Notes: generated by a model not told the origin, from the sequence alone. A stretch of DNA of 63,260 bases from Hyphomicrobiaceae bacterium (GCA_947472885.1 CANJBX010000018.1:1-63260), one strand, 5' to 3'; numbered from the stretch's first letter, positions 20,031 through 30,400 are shown. Numbers and translations are program-made.

Positions 20031-20609
20031 CTATGCGAAGCGTTGCGCGGCCAACACCAGCCGCTCCAGAACCGACTTCAATAATTTCGCACTCCGCTCA
20101 TCGTGTAGCGCGTCGCGCTCGTCGAACGCGGTCGTGGCTTCGCGCACGGTGATGTATTCCGGGATCACCAGCGCGCCGCAACCGATCTCCAGCACCTGCC
20201 GCAGCGCCATGTGCGAGCGCATGCCGCCCCATGGTCCCGGCGACGCGCCGCCCAGCGCGAACACGCGATTTTTATAGGCTGCAAGCGGTGGCTCGCCGCC
20301 TTCGCGCACACGCGAAATCCAGTCGAGCGTGTTCTTCAACAGCGGTGTGATCGAAGCATTGTATTCGGGGCTGACGATGAAGATGCCCTGATGCGCCATG
20401 AAGTGACGCTTGAGCTTGAGCGCGTTGTCAGGCTGGCCGGACTTGGTTTCGAGATCGCCGTCGTAGATCGGCATCGGATAATCCGCGAGCGAGATGCGCG
20501 TCACCTCGGCATCCATCAGCGCCAGTTCCTTGGTCGCGGCGGCGGCAAGCCGTGCGTTGAACGATCCGGCGCGGATCGAACCGGCGATGACAAGGATTTT
20601 GACGGACAT
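20031..20609 (-). CDS. NADPH-dependent FMN reductase (chromate/quinone reductase type)
   Basis: The 192-residue flavodoxin-like protein has the FMN phosphate loop GSIRAGSFN (residues 10-18), the isoalloxazine segment SPEYNASITPLLKNTLDWISR and GGASPGPWGG, all hallmarks of the NADPH-dependent FMN reductase family (ChrR, ArsH-like, azoreductases). It reduces quinones or other electron acceptors; the natural substrate is unknown. The ATG at 20609 is chosen over 20639 because the GSIR motif then sits at the usual distance from the start. Confidence 0.85.
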   Translation of the reverse strand: MSVKILVIAGSIRAGSFNARLAAAATKELALMDAEVTRISLADYPMPIYDGDLETKSGQPDNALKLKRHFMAHQGIFIVSPEYNASITPLLKNTLDWISRVREGGEPPLAAYKNRVFALGGASPGPWGGMRSHMALRQVLEIGCGALVIPEYITVREATTAFDERDALHDERSAKLLKSVLERLVLAAQRFA

Positions 20610-20714
20610 CAATGGCTCCCGGAATAACGGGGCAGCCATAGCACACGAACGGTGCGGCTTTTGGTGCGCGTGATCCCGATCCGAAAAGTCTGCAACTTTT
20701 CGCGAGTCACGCGA

Positions 20715-21449
20715 TCAACCCCGGCGATAGACCCATACACGGGCGGGCGGCACGTTGAGCCAGATCGGCTCGGAGCGCTCGGCACGCACGCCGGCAAGCC
20801 GCGTCGGAATCGGCGACACGACCGCGTAGGTGAATTGAATGAACGGCGCGTTCGGCGCCAGCAAGGTCAGCGCCTCGCTGATCAGCCGCAGGCGCGTGCG
20901 CAGCGGCTTGGTCATCAGCGGCAGGCCGGAGACAATCGCGGCCGCAGGCGTCTTCAACAGCGCGCCAACGAGCTTGCTCAGCGTGTAGGCATCGCCCTGC
21001 ACGACCATCGCTTGCGGATAGCGTTCCTGCAGCAGCCGGCAGAAGGCGGGATCGAATTCGACCAGCACGAGACGCGCCGGATCGACGCCGTTCTTGATCA
21101 GCGCATCGGTGACAGGGCCGGTGCCAGGCCCCAGTTCGATGATCGGGCCGGTGCCGTTCGGATCGACATAGCGCGCCATGGTGCGCGCCAGCACGCGGCC
21201 GGAGGGTGCAACCGCGCCCATTGCCAGCGGCTTCTCGAACCAGGTGCGGATGAAACGCAGGTCGTCGTCGCGCTTCTGCTCGAACTCGCGCAGATGCTTG
21301 CCGATCTTCTTGCCGAGCGCGTCTTTCTTCTCGTCGAAAATCTTGAATCGACGTTCGATGTGCTTGCCGATTGCACCCTTCTTCATTTCGAGAAAACGGA
21401 TCTGCTTGCCGATCTTTTTCTCGAGGTGCTGGAACGCTGGCAGGGACAT
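20715..21449 (-). CDS. SAM-dependent methyltransferase, probable phosphatidylethanolamine N-methyltransferase (PmtA-like)
   Basis: The 244-residue protein has the class I SAM motif ELGPGTGPVT (about 105-114) and the preceding MGAVAPSGRVLARTMA, a pattern of rhizobial PmtA enzymes that methylate phosphatidylethanolamine toward phosphatidylcholine. The position after dnaJ matches Bradyrhizobium pmtA (from memory). Unusual is the N-terminal 60 residues, a highly charged Lys/Glu-rich helix that may be a membrane-binding or coiled-coil extension. A continuous frame to 22100 runs antisense-free into dnaJ and is not part of the gene. Confidence 0.72.
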   Translation of the reverse strand: MSLPAFQHLEKKIGKQIRFLEMKKGAIGKHIERRFKIFDEKKDALGKKIGKHLREFEQKRDDDLRFIRTWFEKPLAMGAVAPSGRVLARTMARYVDPNGTGPIIELGPGTGPVTDALIKNGVDPARLVLVEFDPAFCRLLQERYPQAMVVQGDAYTLSKLVGALLKTPAAAIVSGLPLMTKPLRTRLRLISEALTLLAPNAPFIQFTYAVVSPIPTRLAGVRAERSEPIWLNVPPARVWVYRRG

Positions 21450-21565
21450 GGGTCCAATACAATTGTGTGACGGCAAGTAGAGCGTTGGAAATAAGGCGTA
21501 AATCCGGCTGGCCCGGGGGTCAAGGCCCTCACCGGACGAATCCGGCACCACAGGCACTACTGGGA

Positions 21566-22705
21566 TTACCCGCCCTTGGTTCCGAAGAAGTCCTTGACCC
21601 GGCCGAGGAAGCCATCGGCTTCCGGGTGGGTTTCCTGCGAGGACAGTTGCTCGAACTCGGCCAGCAACTCGCGTTGCCGCTTGGTCAGCTTCTGCGGGGT
21701 TTCGACCGTCACCTGGACGTACATATCGCCGGTCTGCTTGGAGCGCAGCACCGGCATTCCCTTGGCTCCGAGCCGGAAACGGGTGCCGGACTGGGTGCCG
21801 GCCGGGATTTTGACCTTGCCGTTGCTGCCATCGATGGTCGGCACGTCGAACTCGCCGCCAAGCGCCGCCGTCACCATCGAGACCGGGACGCGGCAATAGA
21901 GGTCCGCGCCGTCGCGCTGGAACAGTTCGTGGGTGGCAAGGCTCAGGAAAATATAGAGGTCTCCCGCCGGCCCGCCGCGCGCACCGGCCTCCCCCTCGCC
22001 CGCAAGGCGAATGCGGGTGCCATCCTCGACACCGGGCGGAATATTGACCGAAAGCGTGCGCTCGCGGGTGATCCGGCCCGAGCCGGAGCAGGACGGGCAC
22101 GGCGTTTCAATCACCTGGCCGCGGCCATGACAGCCGGGACAAATCCGCTCGATGGTGAAGAAGCCTTGTGTCGCGCGCACCTTGCCCATGCCGCCACAGG
22201 TCGCGCAGGCCTTGGCCTTGGTGCCGGTCTTGGCGCCCGAACCGGAACAGGCTTCGCAAATGACGGACGTCGGCAGGCTGACCTGAGCGGTCTTGCCGCG
22301 ATAGGCGTCCTCCAGCGTGATTTCCATGTTGTAGCGCAGGTCGGCGCCGCGCTCGCGTCCACCGCGCGCGCGCTGACGGCCGCCGCCCATGCCGAAGAGA
22401 TCGTCGAAAATATCCGAGAAGCTCGAGGCGAAATCGCCGCCGAAGCCCGGCGCACCAGCGCCGGGACCACGGCCCTGCTCGAACGCAGCGTGACCATAAC
22501 GGTCATAGGCCGCGCGCTTGTCGCCGTCCTTGAGGACGTCGTAGGCCTCGTTGATTTCCTTGAACTTGTGCTCGCTGTCCTTGTCGCCGGGATTGCGGTC
22601 GGGATGCCATTGCATCGCCAGCTTGCGGAACGCCGTCTTGAGCTGGCTGCCGTCGGCGGAGCGCTCGACTTCGAGGGTTTCGTAGTAGCAGCGTTTGGTC
22701 GTCAT
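21566..22705 (-). CDS. dnaJ: Chaperone DnaJ
   Basis: DnaJ delivers substrates to DnaK and stimulates its ATPase. The 379-residue type I protein has the J-domain with HPD (34-36), a Gly/Phe-rich linker, four CxxCxGxG zinc repeats ([32 protein letters not shown]) and the C-terminal substrate-binding domains. It lies 141 bases downstream of dnaK, as in the standard dnaKJ operon. Confidence 0.97.
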   Translation of the reverse strand: MTTKRCYYETLEVERSADGSQLKTAFRKLAMQWHPDRNPGDKDSEHKFKEINEAYDVLKDGDKRAAYDRYGHAAFEQGRGPGAGAPGFGGDFASSFSDIFDDLFGMGGGRQRARGGRERGADLRYNMEITLEDAYRGKTAQVSLPTSVICEACSGSGAKTGTKAKACATCGGMGKVRATQGFFTIERICPGCHGRGQVIETPCPSCSGSGRITRERTLSVNIPPGVEDGTRIRLAGEGEAGARGGPAGDLYIFLSLATHELFQRDGADLYCRVPVSMVTAALGGEFDVPTIDGSNGKVKIPAGTQSGTRFRLGAKGMPVLRSKQTGDMYVQVTVETPQKLTKRQRELLAEFEQLSSQETHPEADGFLGRVKDFFGTKGG

Positions 22706-22846
22706 CAGACCACCTGAGCGGATGCGCGCCGCGACAGTTTGTAAAAGCCAATCGTCAAAAACAGGTTACGGATGGAAAGGCCCCCATCCATCGATGCGCT
22801 ACCTGCGCTTTCGCGAATGAGGGCCATGGTCCGCTCCGCCTGACGA

Positions 22847-24772
22847 TCAGGCCGATTTCTTGCTGTTCTTCTTGTCGTCGTCGACTTCCGTGAATTCGGC
22901 GTCGACCACGTCGTCCTTCTTGTTGCCGGCGCCGGCGGCTGCAGCATCCGCTGCCGCATCGCCTTCCTGCGCCTGCTTGTACATCGCTTCGCCGAGCTTC
23001 ATCGAAGCCTGCATCAGCGTATTGGTCTTTTCCTTGATTGCGTCGGCATCGTCGCCCTTGAGGGCTTCCTTGAGATCGGCGAGGCCGTTCTCGATGGCCG
23101 TGCGCTCGGCTTCGCCGACCTTAGAGCCGTGTTCGGACAGCGCCTTCTCGGTCGAATGGATCAGGGCTTCGCCATGGTTCTTGGCTTCGACCGATTCCTT
23201 GCGCTTCTTGTCTTCCTCGGCGTGGGCCTCGGCGTCCTTGACCATCTTCTCGATGTCGGCTTCCGACAGGCCACCCGACGCCTGGATGCGGATCTGCTGC
23301 TCCTTGCCGGTGCCCTTGTCCTTGGCCTGCACATTGACGATGCCGTTGGCGTCGATGTCGAACGTGACTTCGATCTGCGGCATGCCGCGCGGGGCCGGCG
23401 GAATGCCGGCGAGATCGAAACGGCCGAGCTCCTTGTTGTCGCGCGCCATTTCGCGTTCGCCCTGGAACACGTTGATGGTCACAGCGCTCTGGCTGTCTTC
23501 CGCCGTCGAGAACACCTGCGACTTCTTGGTTGGGATCGTGGTGTTGCGGTCGATCAAGCGCGTGAACACGCCACCCAGCGTTTCGATGCCGAGCGACAGC
23601 GGCGTCACGTCAAGCAGCAGCACGTCCTTGACGTCGCCCTGCAGCACGCCGGCCTGAATCGCAGCGCCAATGGCGACGACTTCGTCCGGGTTGACGCCCT
23701 TGTGCGGCTCCTTGCCGAACAGCTGCTTCACGACTTCCTGGACCTTCGGCATGCGCGACATGCCGCCGACCAGAACAACCTCATTGATTTCGGCTGCCGA
23801 CAGGCCGGCATCCTTGAGCGCCTTCTTGCACGGCTCGACCGTGCGCTGGATCAGATCGTCCACCAGCGCTTCGAACTTCGAGCGCGTCAGCTTCATGGTG
23901 AGATGCTTCGGACCCGACGCATCCGCCGTGATGAACGGCAGGTTGATTTCAGTTTGCGTTGTGGACGACAGCTCGATCTTGGCTTTTTCAGCGGCTTCCT
24001 TGAGACGCTGGAGCGGGAGCTTGTCCTTGGTGAGGTCGATGCCCTGCTCTTTCTTGAACTCGGCTGCGAGATATTCGACGAGACGCATGTCGAAGTCTTC
24101 GCCGCCCAGGAAAGTATCGCCGTTGGTCGACTTCACCTCGAACACGCCGTCGCCGATTTCCAGCACCGACACGTCGAACGTGCCGCCGCCGAGATCGTAG
24201 ACCGCGATGGTGCCCTGCTTGGCCTTGTCGAGGCCGTAGGCGAGCGCGGCCGCCGTCGGCTCGTTGATGATGCGCAGCACTTCAAGGCCGGCGATCTTGC
24301 CGGCGTCTTTGGTGGCCTGACGCTGGGCGTCGTTGAAATAGGCGGGAACGGTGATGACCGCCTGATCGACCTTGGTGCCGAGATGGGCTTCCGCGGTTTC
24401 CTTCATCTTCTGCAGGATGAGCGCAGAGATCTGCGACGGCGAATAGGTCTTGCCGTCGGCCTCGACCCACGCGTCGCCGTTGCCGGCTTTCGCGATCTTG
24501 TAGGGGACGAGCTTCTTGTCCTTCTCGACCATCGGGTCGTCGTAGCGGCGACCGATGAGGCGCTTCACTGCGAAGATGGTCTTTTCCGGATTGGTGACTG
24601 CCTGGCGCTTGGCCGGCTGGCCGACGAGACGTTCGCCATCGTCGGTGAAGGCGACGATCGACGGAGTCGTGCGCGCGCCTTCCGAATTTTCAATGACCTT
24701 TGGCGCTTTACCGTCCATGACGGCAACGCAGGAGTTGGTCGTTCCGAGGTCGATACCGATGACCTTACCCAT
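22847..24772 (-). CDS. dnaK: Chaperone DnaK (Hsp70)
   Basis: DnaK is the ATP-driven Hsp70 chaperone. The 641-residue protein has [10 protein letters not shown], the phosphate-2 motif ([12 protein letters not shown]), the linker [10 protein letters not shown], the substrate-binding beta domain and an acidic C-terminal tail. The start at 24772 is chosen over 24832 because the family begins [10 protein letters not shown]. The leader of about 140 bases has two hairpins and a candidate sigma32 promoter. Confidence 0.98.
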   Translation of the reverse strand: MGKVIGIDLGTTNSCVAVMDGKAPKVIENSEGARTTPSIVAFTDDGERLVGQPAKRQAVTNPEKTIFAVKRLIGRRYDDPMVEKDKKLVPYKIAKAGNGDAWVEADGKTYSPSQISALILQKMKETAEAHLGTKVDQAVITVPAYFNDAQRQATKDAGKIAGLEVLRIINEPTAAALAYGLDKAKQGTIAVYDLGGGTFDVSVLEIGDGVFEVKSTNGDTFLGGEDFDMRLVEYLAAEFKKEQGIDLTKDKLPLQRLKEAAEKAKIELSSTTQTEINLPFITADASGPKHLTMKLTRSKFEALVDDLIQRTVEPCKKALKDAGLSAAEINEVVLVGGMSRMPKVQEVVKQLFGKEPHKGVNPDEVVAIGAAIQAGVLQGDVKDVLLLDVTPLSLGIETLGGVFTRLIDRNTTIPTKKSQVFSTAEDSQSAVTINVFQGEREMARDNKELGRFDLAGIPPAPRGMPQIEVTFDIDANGIVNVQAKDKGTGKEQQIRIQASGGLSEADIEKMVKDAEAHAEEDKKRKESVEAKNHGEALIHSTEKALSEHGSKVGEAERTAIENGLADLKEALKGDDADAIKEKTNTLMQASMKLGEAMYKQAQEGDAAADAAAAGAGNKKDDVVDAEFTEVDDDKKNSKKSA

Positions 24773-25269
24773 TTTTTGTCCTCTGTCTGTGGCGGCAGGT
24801 CGGTTGGGCCTTTTCAGCACCCGCTGGAACAAAATCTGGCAGGCGTCCGAGCCTGCCAGGGTCGTTCCCGACCCCCTTGCGTTTTACGTGTTACCGCACC
24901 CCTGCGGCGACAGGGGACATATAAGGGGGCGGGCTTAACTCGCAAGCGGGATTTCGGGAAAAAGCCTTTAATCATGCGGCGGTGGGCCCAGTTCGCTGGG
25001 GGCGCAGACCCGGCGGCCTGCCGGGGTCCGGCCGGGTCCAGGGCCAATACCACAGCGCCCGCGATGCAAGATGGCTCAACCGGCAGGCCGGGAAGCCCGG
25101 CCAGCAGGGCAGGATCGCACCACGCGGTCGGCCGAACAGCGTTGGGTTTTCATTAACGCTTTCGACGAGTGTTGTTTCGGACAGTAGGCCCGCCATTAAC
25201 GATCACCGGCCTAGCATTGCGTTCCGGCACGCTTTCCAGCGCGAAACGCCGCCGGTGGGGACACGAGTA
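24773..25269. other. Divergent intergenic region between dnaK and the gtrA-like gene
   Basis: This 497-base stretch has no convincing gene. On the dnaK side it holds a 9-bp perfect hairpin (CTGGCAGGC/GCCTGCCAG, 24836-24859), a 6-bp CCCCTG/CAGGGG hairpin near 24899 and the candidate heat-shock promoter. In the middle a GC-rich inverted repeat (GACCCGGC at 25007 with GCCGGGTC at 25031) is seen. On the gtrA side no clear promoter was recognised. Confidence 0.6.
24919..24946 (-). promoter_or_regulatory. Candidate sigma32 heat-shock promoter of dnaKJ
   Basis: On the minus strand CTTGCG (24946-24941) is followed after 13 bases by CCCTTATAT (24927-24919). This resembles the alphaproteobacterial RpoH consensus CTTG...CCCCATNT with a shortish but acceptable spacer. 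It would give a dnaK leader of about 140 bases. No CIRCE element was seen here, although hrcA is present in the window. Confidence 0.5.
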
Positions 25270-25773
25270 ATGCGTTCGAGTGATGATCCTGTGGGCGGCG
25301 GACCGGCCGCCGTGCAAATGCTTGAGCAGGATTGGCTGCGCCGCCGCCTCGCCTTCGTGCCGCGCCCGTTCCGGTTTCTCGCCGTCGGCAGCCTTGGGCT
25401 GATCACGGACCTTGGTGTTTTCCACGCCATCCCCATGCACTTCGAACAGCCGCTCGCGGTGCGCGTCGTCTCGCTCGCCTGCGCAACGGTCGTGACGTGG
25501 CGGCTCAATCGCGCGCTGACATTCAACGCCAGCGGAAGAAGCCAGCGCGACGAGGCGATGCGCTACGCCAGCGTGACCGCCCTGTCGCAAGGAACAAGCT
25601 TCGTCATCTTCACGCTGCTGGTGCTGACCATCTTTGCGTGGCTGCCGCAAGCCGCGCTGGTTTCAGGCGCCGCCGCCGGCGCAATCATCGCCTACATGGG
25701 GCATTCACGGGTCGCATTCGCGCCATTGCAGCACTCAAACAAATCCATGAGCCACTCAGAGAGCCACGCATGA
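25270..25773 (+). CDS. GtrA-family membrane protein
   Basis: The 167-residue protein has a soluble N-terminal stretch and four hydrophobic helices, with the FLAVGSLGLITDLGVFH and WRLNRALTF signatures of the GtrA family. These proteins are implicated in moving or handling polyprenyl-linked sugars for cell-surface glycans. It overlaps the next gene by 4 bases (ATGA), so the two are coupled, and the pair may act in one surface-polysaccharide function. Confidence 0.85.
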   Translation: MRSSDDPVGGGPAAVQMLEQDWLRRRLAFVPRPFRFLAVGSLGLITDLGVFHAIPMHFEQPLAVRVVSLACATVVTWRLNRALTFNASGRSQRDEAMRYASVTALSQGTSFVIFTLLVLTIFAWLPQAALVSGAAAGAIIAYMGHSRVAFAPLQHSNKSMSHSESHA

Positions 25774-27335
25774 GTAACGATGCGGACGTCTTCATCATCG
25801 GCGCAGGCCCGGCGGGTCTGACCGCCGCTTATTGCCTGACCAAGGAAAACCCTTCCGTCATCATCATCGAGAAAGACCCGATTTACGTCGGCGGCATCTC
25901 GCGCACGGTGCGCTACAAGGATTTCCTGTTCGACATCGGCGGGCATCGCTTCTTTTCCAAGTCGAAGGATGTCGTCGATCTCTGGCACGAAATCCTGCCG
26001 GACGATTTCATCGCGCGCCCGCGGCTGTCGCGCATCTTTTACGGCGGCAAGTTCTATTCCTATCCGCTCAGCGCATTCGAGGCGCTCAACAACCTCGGCA
26101 TCTTCACCAGCGCCGCCTGTATGCTGTCCTACATGAAGGCCAAGCTGCGTCCGATCTCGAACCCGCAGACGTTCCATCAGTGGGTGCGCAACCAGTTCGG
26201 CGAAAAGCTGTTCCGTATTTTCTTCAAGACCTACACCGAGAAGGTCTGGGTCATGTCGTGCGATGACATTTCCGCCGACTGGGCTGCGCAGCGCATCAAG
26301 GGCCTCGACCTGCGCGTTGCCGTCACCCATTCGCTCAAGCGTTCGCTTGGGCAAAGCAAGCTCGGCCGCTCCAGAATCGCCGCGCGTTTTCATGCGCGCA
26401 CCAGGGCCGCGGCGGACAGCGGCATGGTCAAGACACTGATCGAGACGTTCCAGTATCCGCGCAAGGGTCCCGGCATGATGTGGGATGCCGCCGCGAAGAA
26501 AATCCGCGACCGCGGCGGACGCCTGCTGATGGGCCGCGAGTTGCAGCGCCTCTCATATGATGAAGCGACGAAGAACTGGACGATTGAAGTCTCGACCGCG
26601 CACGGGCCGGAGACCTACACCGCGCGCCATGTGGTTTCCTCCGCGCCGGTGCGCGAACTGGTCGACAAGCTGACGCCGCGCCCGATCTCGCTGTTCCATG
26701 CGCGCGCGCTGCGCTATCGCGACTTCCTCACCGTCGCACTGATGGTCAAGCAGCCCGAACTATTCCCCGACAACTGGATCTACATTCACGATCCCTCGGT
26801 CAAAGTGGGGCGCGTGCAGAACTTCCGTTCGTGGTCGCCGGAGATGGCGCCGGAGGGCATCAGCTGCCTCTGTCTCGAATACTTCTGCTTCGAGAACGAC
26901 GGGTTGTGGAACATGCCGGACGAAGACCTGATTGCCCTCGCCAAGCAGGAAATCGCGCAGATCGGTCTCATTGATGTGGCGGATGTCGTGGACGGCTGCG
27001 TCATGCGCCAGCCCAAGGCCTATCCGGTCTACGACGACGACTACCGTCACAACGTGGCGATGATCCGCCTCGACCTCGAGACGCACTTTCCGACGCTGCA
27101 CCTCGTCGGCCGCAACGGCATGCACAAGTATAATAATCAGGACCACGCCATGATGACCGCGATGCTGACCGCGCGGAACATCCTGGCCAATCAGCGCCGC
27201 TACGACGTGTGGGGCGTCAACGAGGACGCCGAGTATCATGAGGCCGGTGTGTCGGGCGCGAATGACGCGCTGACCAGCGAACGGCTGGTTCCACACAAGG
27301 CTTCCGACACCAGGGCCAGCATCAAGGTGGCCTGA
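25770..27335 (+). CDS. FAD-dependent oxidoreductase (UDP-galactopyranose mutase/amine oxidase-like)
   Basis: The 521-residue flavoprotein has the N-terminal FAD motif GAGPAG (11-16), a GGHRFFSKS segment and a C-terminal GRNGMHKYNNQDHAM that is typical of a subgroup related to UDP-galactopyranose mutase and protoporphyrinogen oxidase. The pairing with GtrA suggests a role in modification of a lipid-linked sugar, but no specific reaction can be named. The start ATG overlaps the GtrA stop. A terminator hairpin follows. Confidence 0.8.
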   Translation: MSNDADVFIIGAGPAGLTAAYCLTKENPSVIIIEKDPIYVGGISRTVRYKDFLFDIGGHRFFSKSKDVVDLWHEILPDDFIARPRLSRIFYGGKFYSYPLSAFEALNNLGIFTSAACMLSYMKAKLRPISNPQTFHQWVRNQFGEKLFRIFFKTYTEKVWVMSCDDISADWAAQRIKGLDLRVAVTHSLKRSLGQSKLGRSRIAARFHARTRAAADSGMVKTLIETFQYPRKGPGMMWDAAAKKIRDRGGRLLMGRELQRLSYDEATKNWTIEVSTAHGPETYTARHVVSSAPVRELVDKLTPRPISLFHARALRYRDFLTVALMVKQPELFPDNWIYIHDPSVKVGRVQNFRSWSPEMAPEGISCLCLEYFCFENDGLWNMPDEDLIALAKQEIAQIGLIDVADVVDGCVMRQPKAYPVYDDDYRHNVAMIRLDLETHFPTLHLVGRNGMHKYNNQDHAMMTAMLTARNILANQRRYDVWGVNEDAEYHEAGVSGANDALTSERLVPHKASDTRASIKVA

Positions 27336-27369
27336 TCCAACTTTAATAGGCAATGCAGTCCAATTTTTC

Positions 27370-27399
27370 ACGCCGGCGTGCACACCACGCCGGCGTTTT
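27370..27399 (+). terminator. Rho-independent terminator after the flavoprotein gene
   Basis: An 11-bp perfect stem (ACGCCGGCGTG with CACGCCGGCGT, 27370-27380 and 27386-27396) with loop CACAC is followed by a run of T ending at 27399. It lies 34 bases after the stop codon of the GtrA-flavoprotein pair. Confidence 0.88.
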
Positions 27400-27513
27400 G
27401 CGTTGCAGGCATGTTGATGCGGGCGCTCGTGACGCTTACGTAAAGGTGGTGCGGAAGCGCGCAGCCGGATACCATGCGCGGAAGTCACCCGCGAAGACCG
27501 ATCTGGAGTTCCA

Positions 27514-28461
27514 ATGACGTTTCAGTCTGGGCGCGCATTGCTGGTTGCCGCTGCCGTTGTACTCGCAACAACGGCCAACGCCGCCGATGTGCAATTTCCG
27601 GCCGGCTCCAAGGTTGGCCTGACGCCGCCCAAGGGGTTCTCGCCGAGCGAAACCATGCGCGGCTTCAACGACCCCGACAACAGTTCAGCCATTCTGATTC
27701 TGGAAATGCCCGCGCCGGCTTTCCCCGAAGTCTCGAAAGCCATGACCGCGGAAGGGTTGAAGAAACAGGGCGTCACGGTCGAGAAGAGGGAAAACCTGAA
27801 GCTCAAGACCGGCAACGGCATATTCATCGTCGGACGGCAGGAAACCAACGGCGAAAAGCTGCGCAAATGGATTCTCGTTGCCGGCACGCAGGACCTCACC
27901 GTCATCGTGACGGCGCTGGTGCCGGACAAGGCGAAGAATATTTATTCCGACGCGGCGATGCGCGATGCCCTCACGTCACTCGATGTGCGCGGCAGCGTGC
28001 CGATCACGGAACAACTCGGGCTGTTGCCTTTCAAGCTCGACGACCTTGCCAACCTGCGCGCATTCCGCGTCGAACCCAACACGGTTTTCCTGACCGACGG
28101 GCCGAAGGATCTAGCTGAGCCGGCCGAGCAGCCGCTGCTCGTCGTCTCCGCTGCACCGGGCGGGCCGACCGACAACCAGCAGCGTGAATTGTTTGCGCGC
28201 AACCTGTTCGCAGGCGTCGCCGGCTTCAAGGACGTGCAGATCCTCGGCACCGACACGATCCGTCTGTCAGGCGTGCAGACCCACCAGCTGCTGGCGGAAG
28301 GCAAGGACGCCAAGACCGGCGCCAACGTGAAGCTCGTGCAATGGCTGCGGTTTGGCAACGGCGCGTTCGTACGCTTCCTCGGCGTCTCAAGCGCCGACTC
28401 GTGGCAGGGCGCGTTCCCGCGTTTCCGCACCGTGCGCGACAGCCTGGCGTCGCGGCAGTAA
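27514..28461 (+). CDS. Secreted protein of unknown function
   Basis: The 315-residue protein has a clear signal peptide (hydrophobic core LLVAAAVVLATTANA, cleavage likely before ADVQ at about residue 24). The mature part starts with VGLTPPKGFSPSETMRGF and has no recognised catalytic or cofactor motif; two similar alpha/beta halves may be present. I do not recognise the family beyond a resemblance to conserved hypothetical periplasmic proteins of Bradyrhizobium-type bacteria. It faces grpE convergently. Confidence 0.7.
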   Translation: MTFQSGRALLVAAAVVLATTANAADVQFPAGSKVGLTPPKGFSPSETMRGFNDPDNSSAILILEMPAPAFPEVSKAMTAEGLKKQGVTVEKRENLKLKTGNGIFIVGRQETNGEKLRKWILVAGTQDLTVIVTALVPDKAKNIYSDAAMRDALTSLDVRGSVPITEQLGLLPFKLDDLANLRAFRVEPNTVFLTDGPKDLAEPAEQPLLVVSAAPGGPTDNQQRELFARNLFAGVAGFKDVQILGTDTIRLSGVQTHQLLAEGKDAKTGANVKLVQWLRFGNGAFVRFLGVSSADSWQGAFPRFRTVRDSLASRQ

Positions 28462-28482
28462 TCCCGGAACGTCAGTGAGAAT

Positions 28483-29103
28483 TTAATTCGCCGCGGCGTT
28501 GCTGTTCGACTCGGCAGCCTTCGGGCCGCCCTTCGACACACCCACGAGCGCGGGGCGCAGGATGCGCGAGTCGTTGAGCACAAAGCCCGACTGCAACACC
28601 TGCACCACCGTGCCGTTCGGCACGCTGGCATCCGGCACCTCGAACATCGCCTGATGCAGGTTGGGATCGAACTTCTGGCCCATCGGCGTGACTTTCTTGA
28701 TGCCGTATTTTTCCAGCACCTTGAGCAATTCGCGCTCGGTCAGTTCGACGCCATCATAGAGCGCCTGGCCGTTCGCATCGGCTGTCGCTTTCCAGTCCTC
28801 GCCGGTGGCTTCCAGCGCACGGCGAATATTATCGGCGGCGCCCAGGATATCGCGGGCAAACGCAGTCACGGAATAAACGCGCGCTTCGGCCACTTCGCGC
28901 TCGGTGCGCTTGCGCAGGTTTTCCATGTCGGCAAGCGTGCGCAACAGCTGGTCCTTCAGCGCGGCATGCGCAGCGGTCAACTCCGCAACCGGGTCCGGCG
29001 CGGCAGCCGCTTCCGGCACCGCGTTCTCGTTGGCCGGCGCACTGGGCGCAGCCTTGGTGGCGTTTTCAGCCGAATTTTCAGCGGCTTGCGATTTATCGGT
29101 CAT
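28483..29103 (-). CDS. grpE: Nucleotide exchange factor GrpE
   Basis: GrpE releases ADP from DnaK. The 206-residue protein has an Ala/Pro/Glu-rich N-terminus, the long coiled-coil helix (LKDQLLRTLADMENLRKRTERE) and the C-terminal beta domain with VLQSGFVLNDSRILRPALV. It lies 74 bases downstream of hrcA, the usual hrcA-grpE order in alphaproteobacteria. Confidence 0.96.
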   Translation of the reverse strand: MTDKSQAAENSAENATKAAPSAPANENAVPEAAAAPDPVAELTAAHAALKDQLLRTLADMENLRKRTEREVAEARVYSVTAFARDILGAADNIRRALEATGEDWKATADANGQALYDGVELTERELLKVLEKYGIKKVTPMGQKFDPNLHQAMFEVPDASVPNGTVVQVLQSGFVLNDSRILRPALVGVSKGGPKAAESNSNAAAN

Positions 29104-29177
29104 GCTTCAATCCTGACGCTCTATAGACCCGTCATATCGAGATTTATGCGCGGAAAATCAAGCCGCAAACGGCTCAT

Positions 29178-30254
29178 TTAGCCGTTCAGCAGCTTGCTGA
29201 CGACCTTTGCGGTGTAATCGACCGTAGGGATGACCCGCGCGTAATTCAGCCGGGTCGGCCCAATAATGCCGATGGCCCCCACGATCCGGCCCTGCGCATC
29301 GCGATAGGGCGCGATGATGGTGGAGGAGCCCGACAGCGAGAACAGCCGGTTTTCCGAGCCAATGAAGATGCAGACCCCATCGGCGGTTTCCGCGCGGCCC
29401 AGCAGGTCGGTGACGCCGCGCTTGGTTTCGAGGTCGTCGAACAGCTGGCGGACACGCTCGAGGTCCTGCAATGCCGTGAGGTCGTCGAGCAGGTTGGCGT
29501 GGCCGCGCACAATCAACCGGCGGTCTTCGGCAAGGCCGCCCGACCAGCTCGCCAGCCCATCGGAGATCAGCCGCTGGGTCAGGCCGTCGAGTTCCGCGCG
29601 CGCGGCGTCGAGCGCCTTCTCCATATCGGCTTTGGCTTCAGCCAGCGTCTTGCCGCGCACATGCGCATTGAGGAAGTTGGATGCCTCGGCCAGCGCCGAT
29701 GACGGCAGCCCGACCGGAATATTGAGAATGCGGTTTTCGACATGACCGTCTTCAGCAACCAGCACGACCAGCGCGCGCTCCGGTTCCAGCCCTACGAACT
29801 CGATATGTTTCAGCCGCACGTTGGATTTCGTCGCCAGCACGACGCCGGCCGAATGGGTGAGGCCAGAGAGCAACTGCGAGGCTTCGGTCAACACGCTATC
29901 GACAGACTTGCCGGCGGCGGCGACCTGGCCTTCGATCTTGTGGCGGTCGTCCTGCGAGAGATCGCCAACCTGCATCAGCGCATCAACGAAGAACCGCAGC
30001 CCGGTCTCTGTCGGCAAGCGCCCCGCCGACGTATGCGGCGCATAGACGAGACCAAGCTGTTCGAGGTCCTGCATGACGTTGCGAACCGACGCCGACGACA
30101 AGGTCATCGGGATGATGCGGGCAATGTTGCGCGAGCCGATGGGTTCGCCGGTCGCGAGATAACTCTCGACAATTCGACGAAAAATCTCGCGCGAGCGGTC
30201 GTTCAGCTGCGCGAGGCTGATCTGGGTTGAACCAATGGGAACATTTTGCGCCAT
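29178..30254 (-). CDS. hrcA: Heat-inducible transcription repressor HrcA
   Basis: HrcA represses chaperone operons by binding CIRCE inverted repeats and is itself folded by GroEL. The 358-residue protein has the N-terminal winged-helix region ([36 protein letters not shown]), a GAF-like middle and the C-terminal [12 protein letters not shown] motif. The start at 30254 (MAQNVPIG) is preferred to 30272. No CIRCE element was found in the window, so its target (probably groESL) lies elsewhere. Divergent from rph. Confidence 0.94.
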   Translation of the reverse strand: MAQNVPIGSTQISLAQLNDRSREIFRRIVESYLATGEPIGSRNIARIIPMTLSSASVRNVMQDLEQLGLVYAPHTSAGRLPTETGLRFFVDALMQVGDLSQDDRHKIEGQVAAAGKSVDSVLTEASQLLSGLTHSAGVVLATKSNVRLKHIEFVGLEPERALVVLVAEDGHVENRILNIPVGLPSSALAEASNFLNAHVRGKTLAEAKADMEKALDAARAELDGLTQRLISDGLASWSGGLAEDRRLIVRGHANLLDDLTALQDLERVRQLFDDLETKRGVTDLLGRAETADGVCIFIGSENRLFSLSGSSTIIAPYRDAQGRIVGAIGIIGPTRLNYARVIPTVDYTAKVVSKLLNG

Positions 30255-30400
30255 GATTATCCGAAAACTCACCTAAACGACGCAAGAAATGGGCTTCCCG
30301 CCACTTCACCACAAGACCGCCAAAAAGACACCCTTGTCGGCGATAGGGGCGCGACCTAAAAGCGGCAGCGTTGTTAATATCGCCGCCCAAAGGAGCCACA

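Noticed and set aside
21450-22100. Extension of the PmtA-like frame upstream into dnaJ
   Set aside because: The extension reads in another frame of dnaJ; the family start is at 21449.
21371-22717. 448-codon plus-strand frame opposite dnaJ and the pmtA-like gene
   Set aside because: Antisense shadow across two well-supported genes and their gap.
23129-25156. 675-codon plus-strand frame opposite dnaK
   Set aside because: It is the antisense shadow of a GC-rich gene; its product is Arg/His/Asp-rich and no family match is recognisable.
24773-25269. CIRCE operator for HrcA in the dnaK leader
   Set aside because: No TTAGCACTC-N9-GAGTGCTAA-like repeat is seen; the hairpin there has an unrelated sequence.
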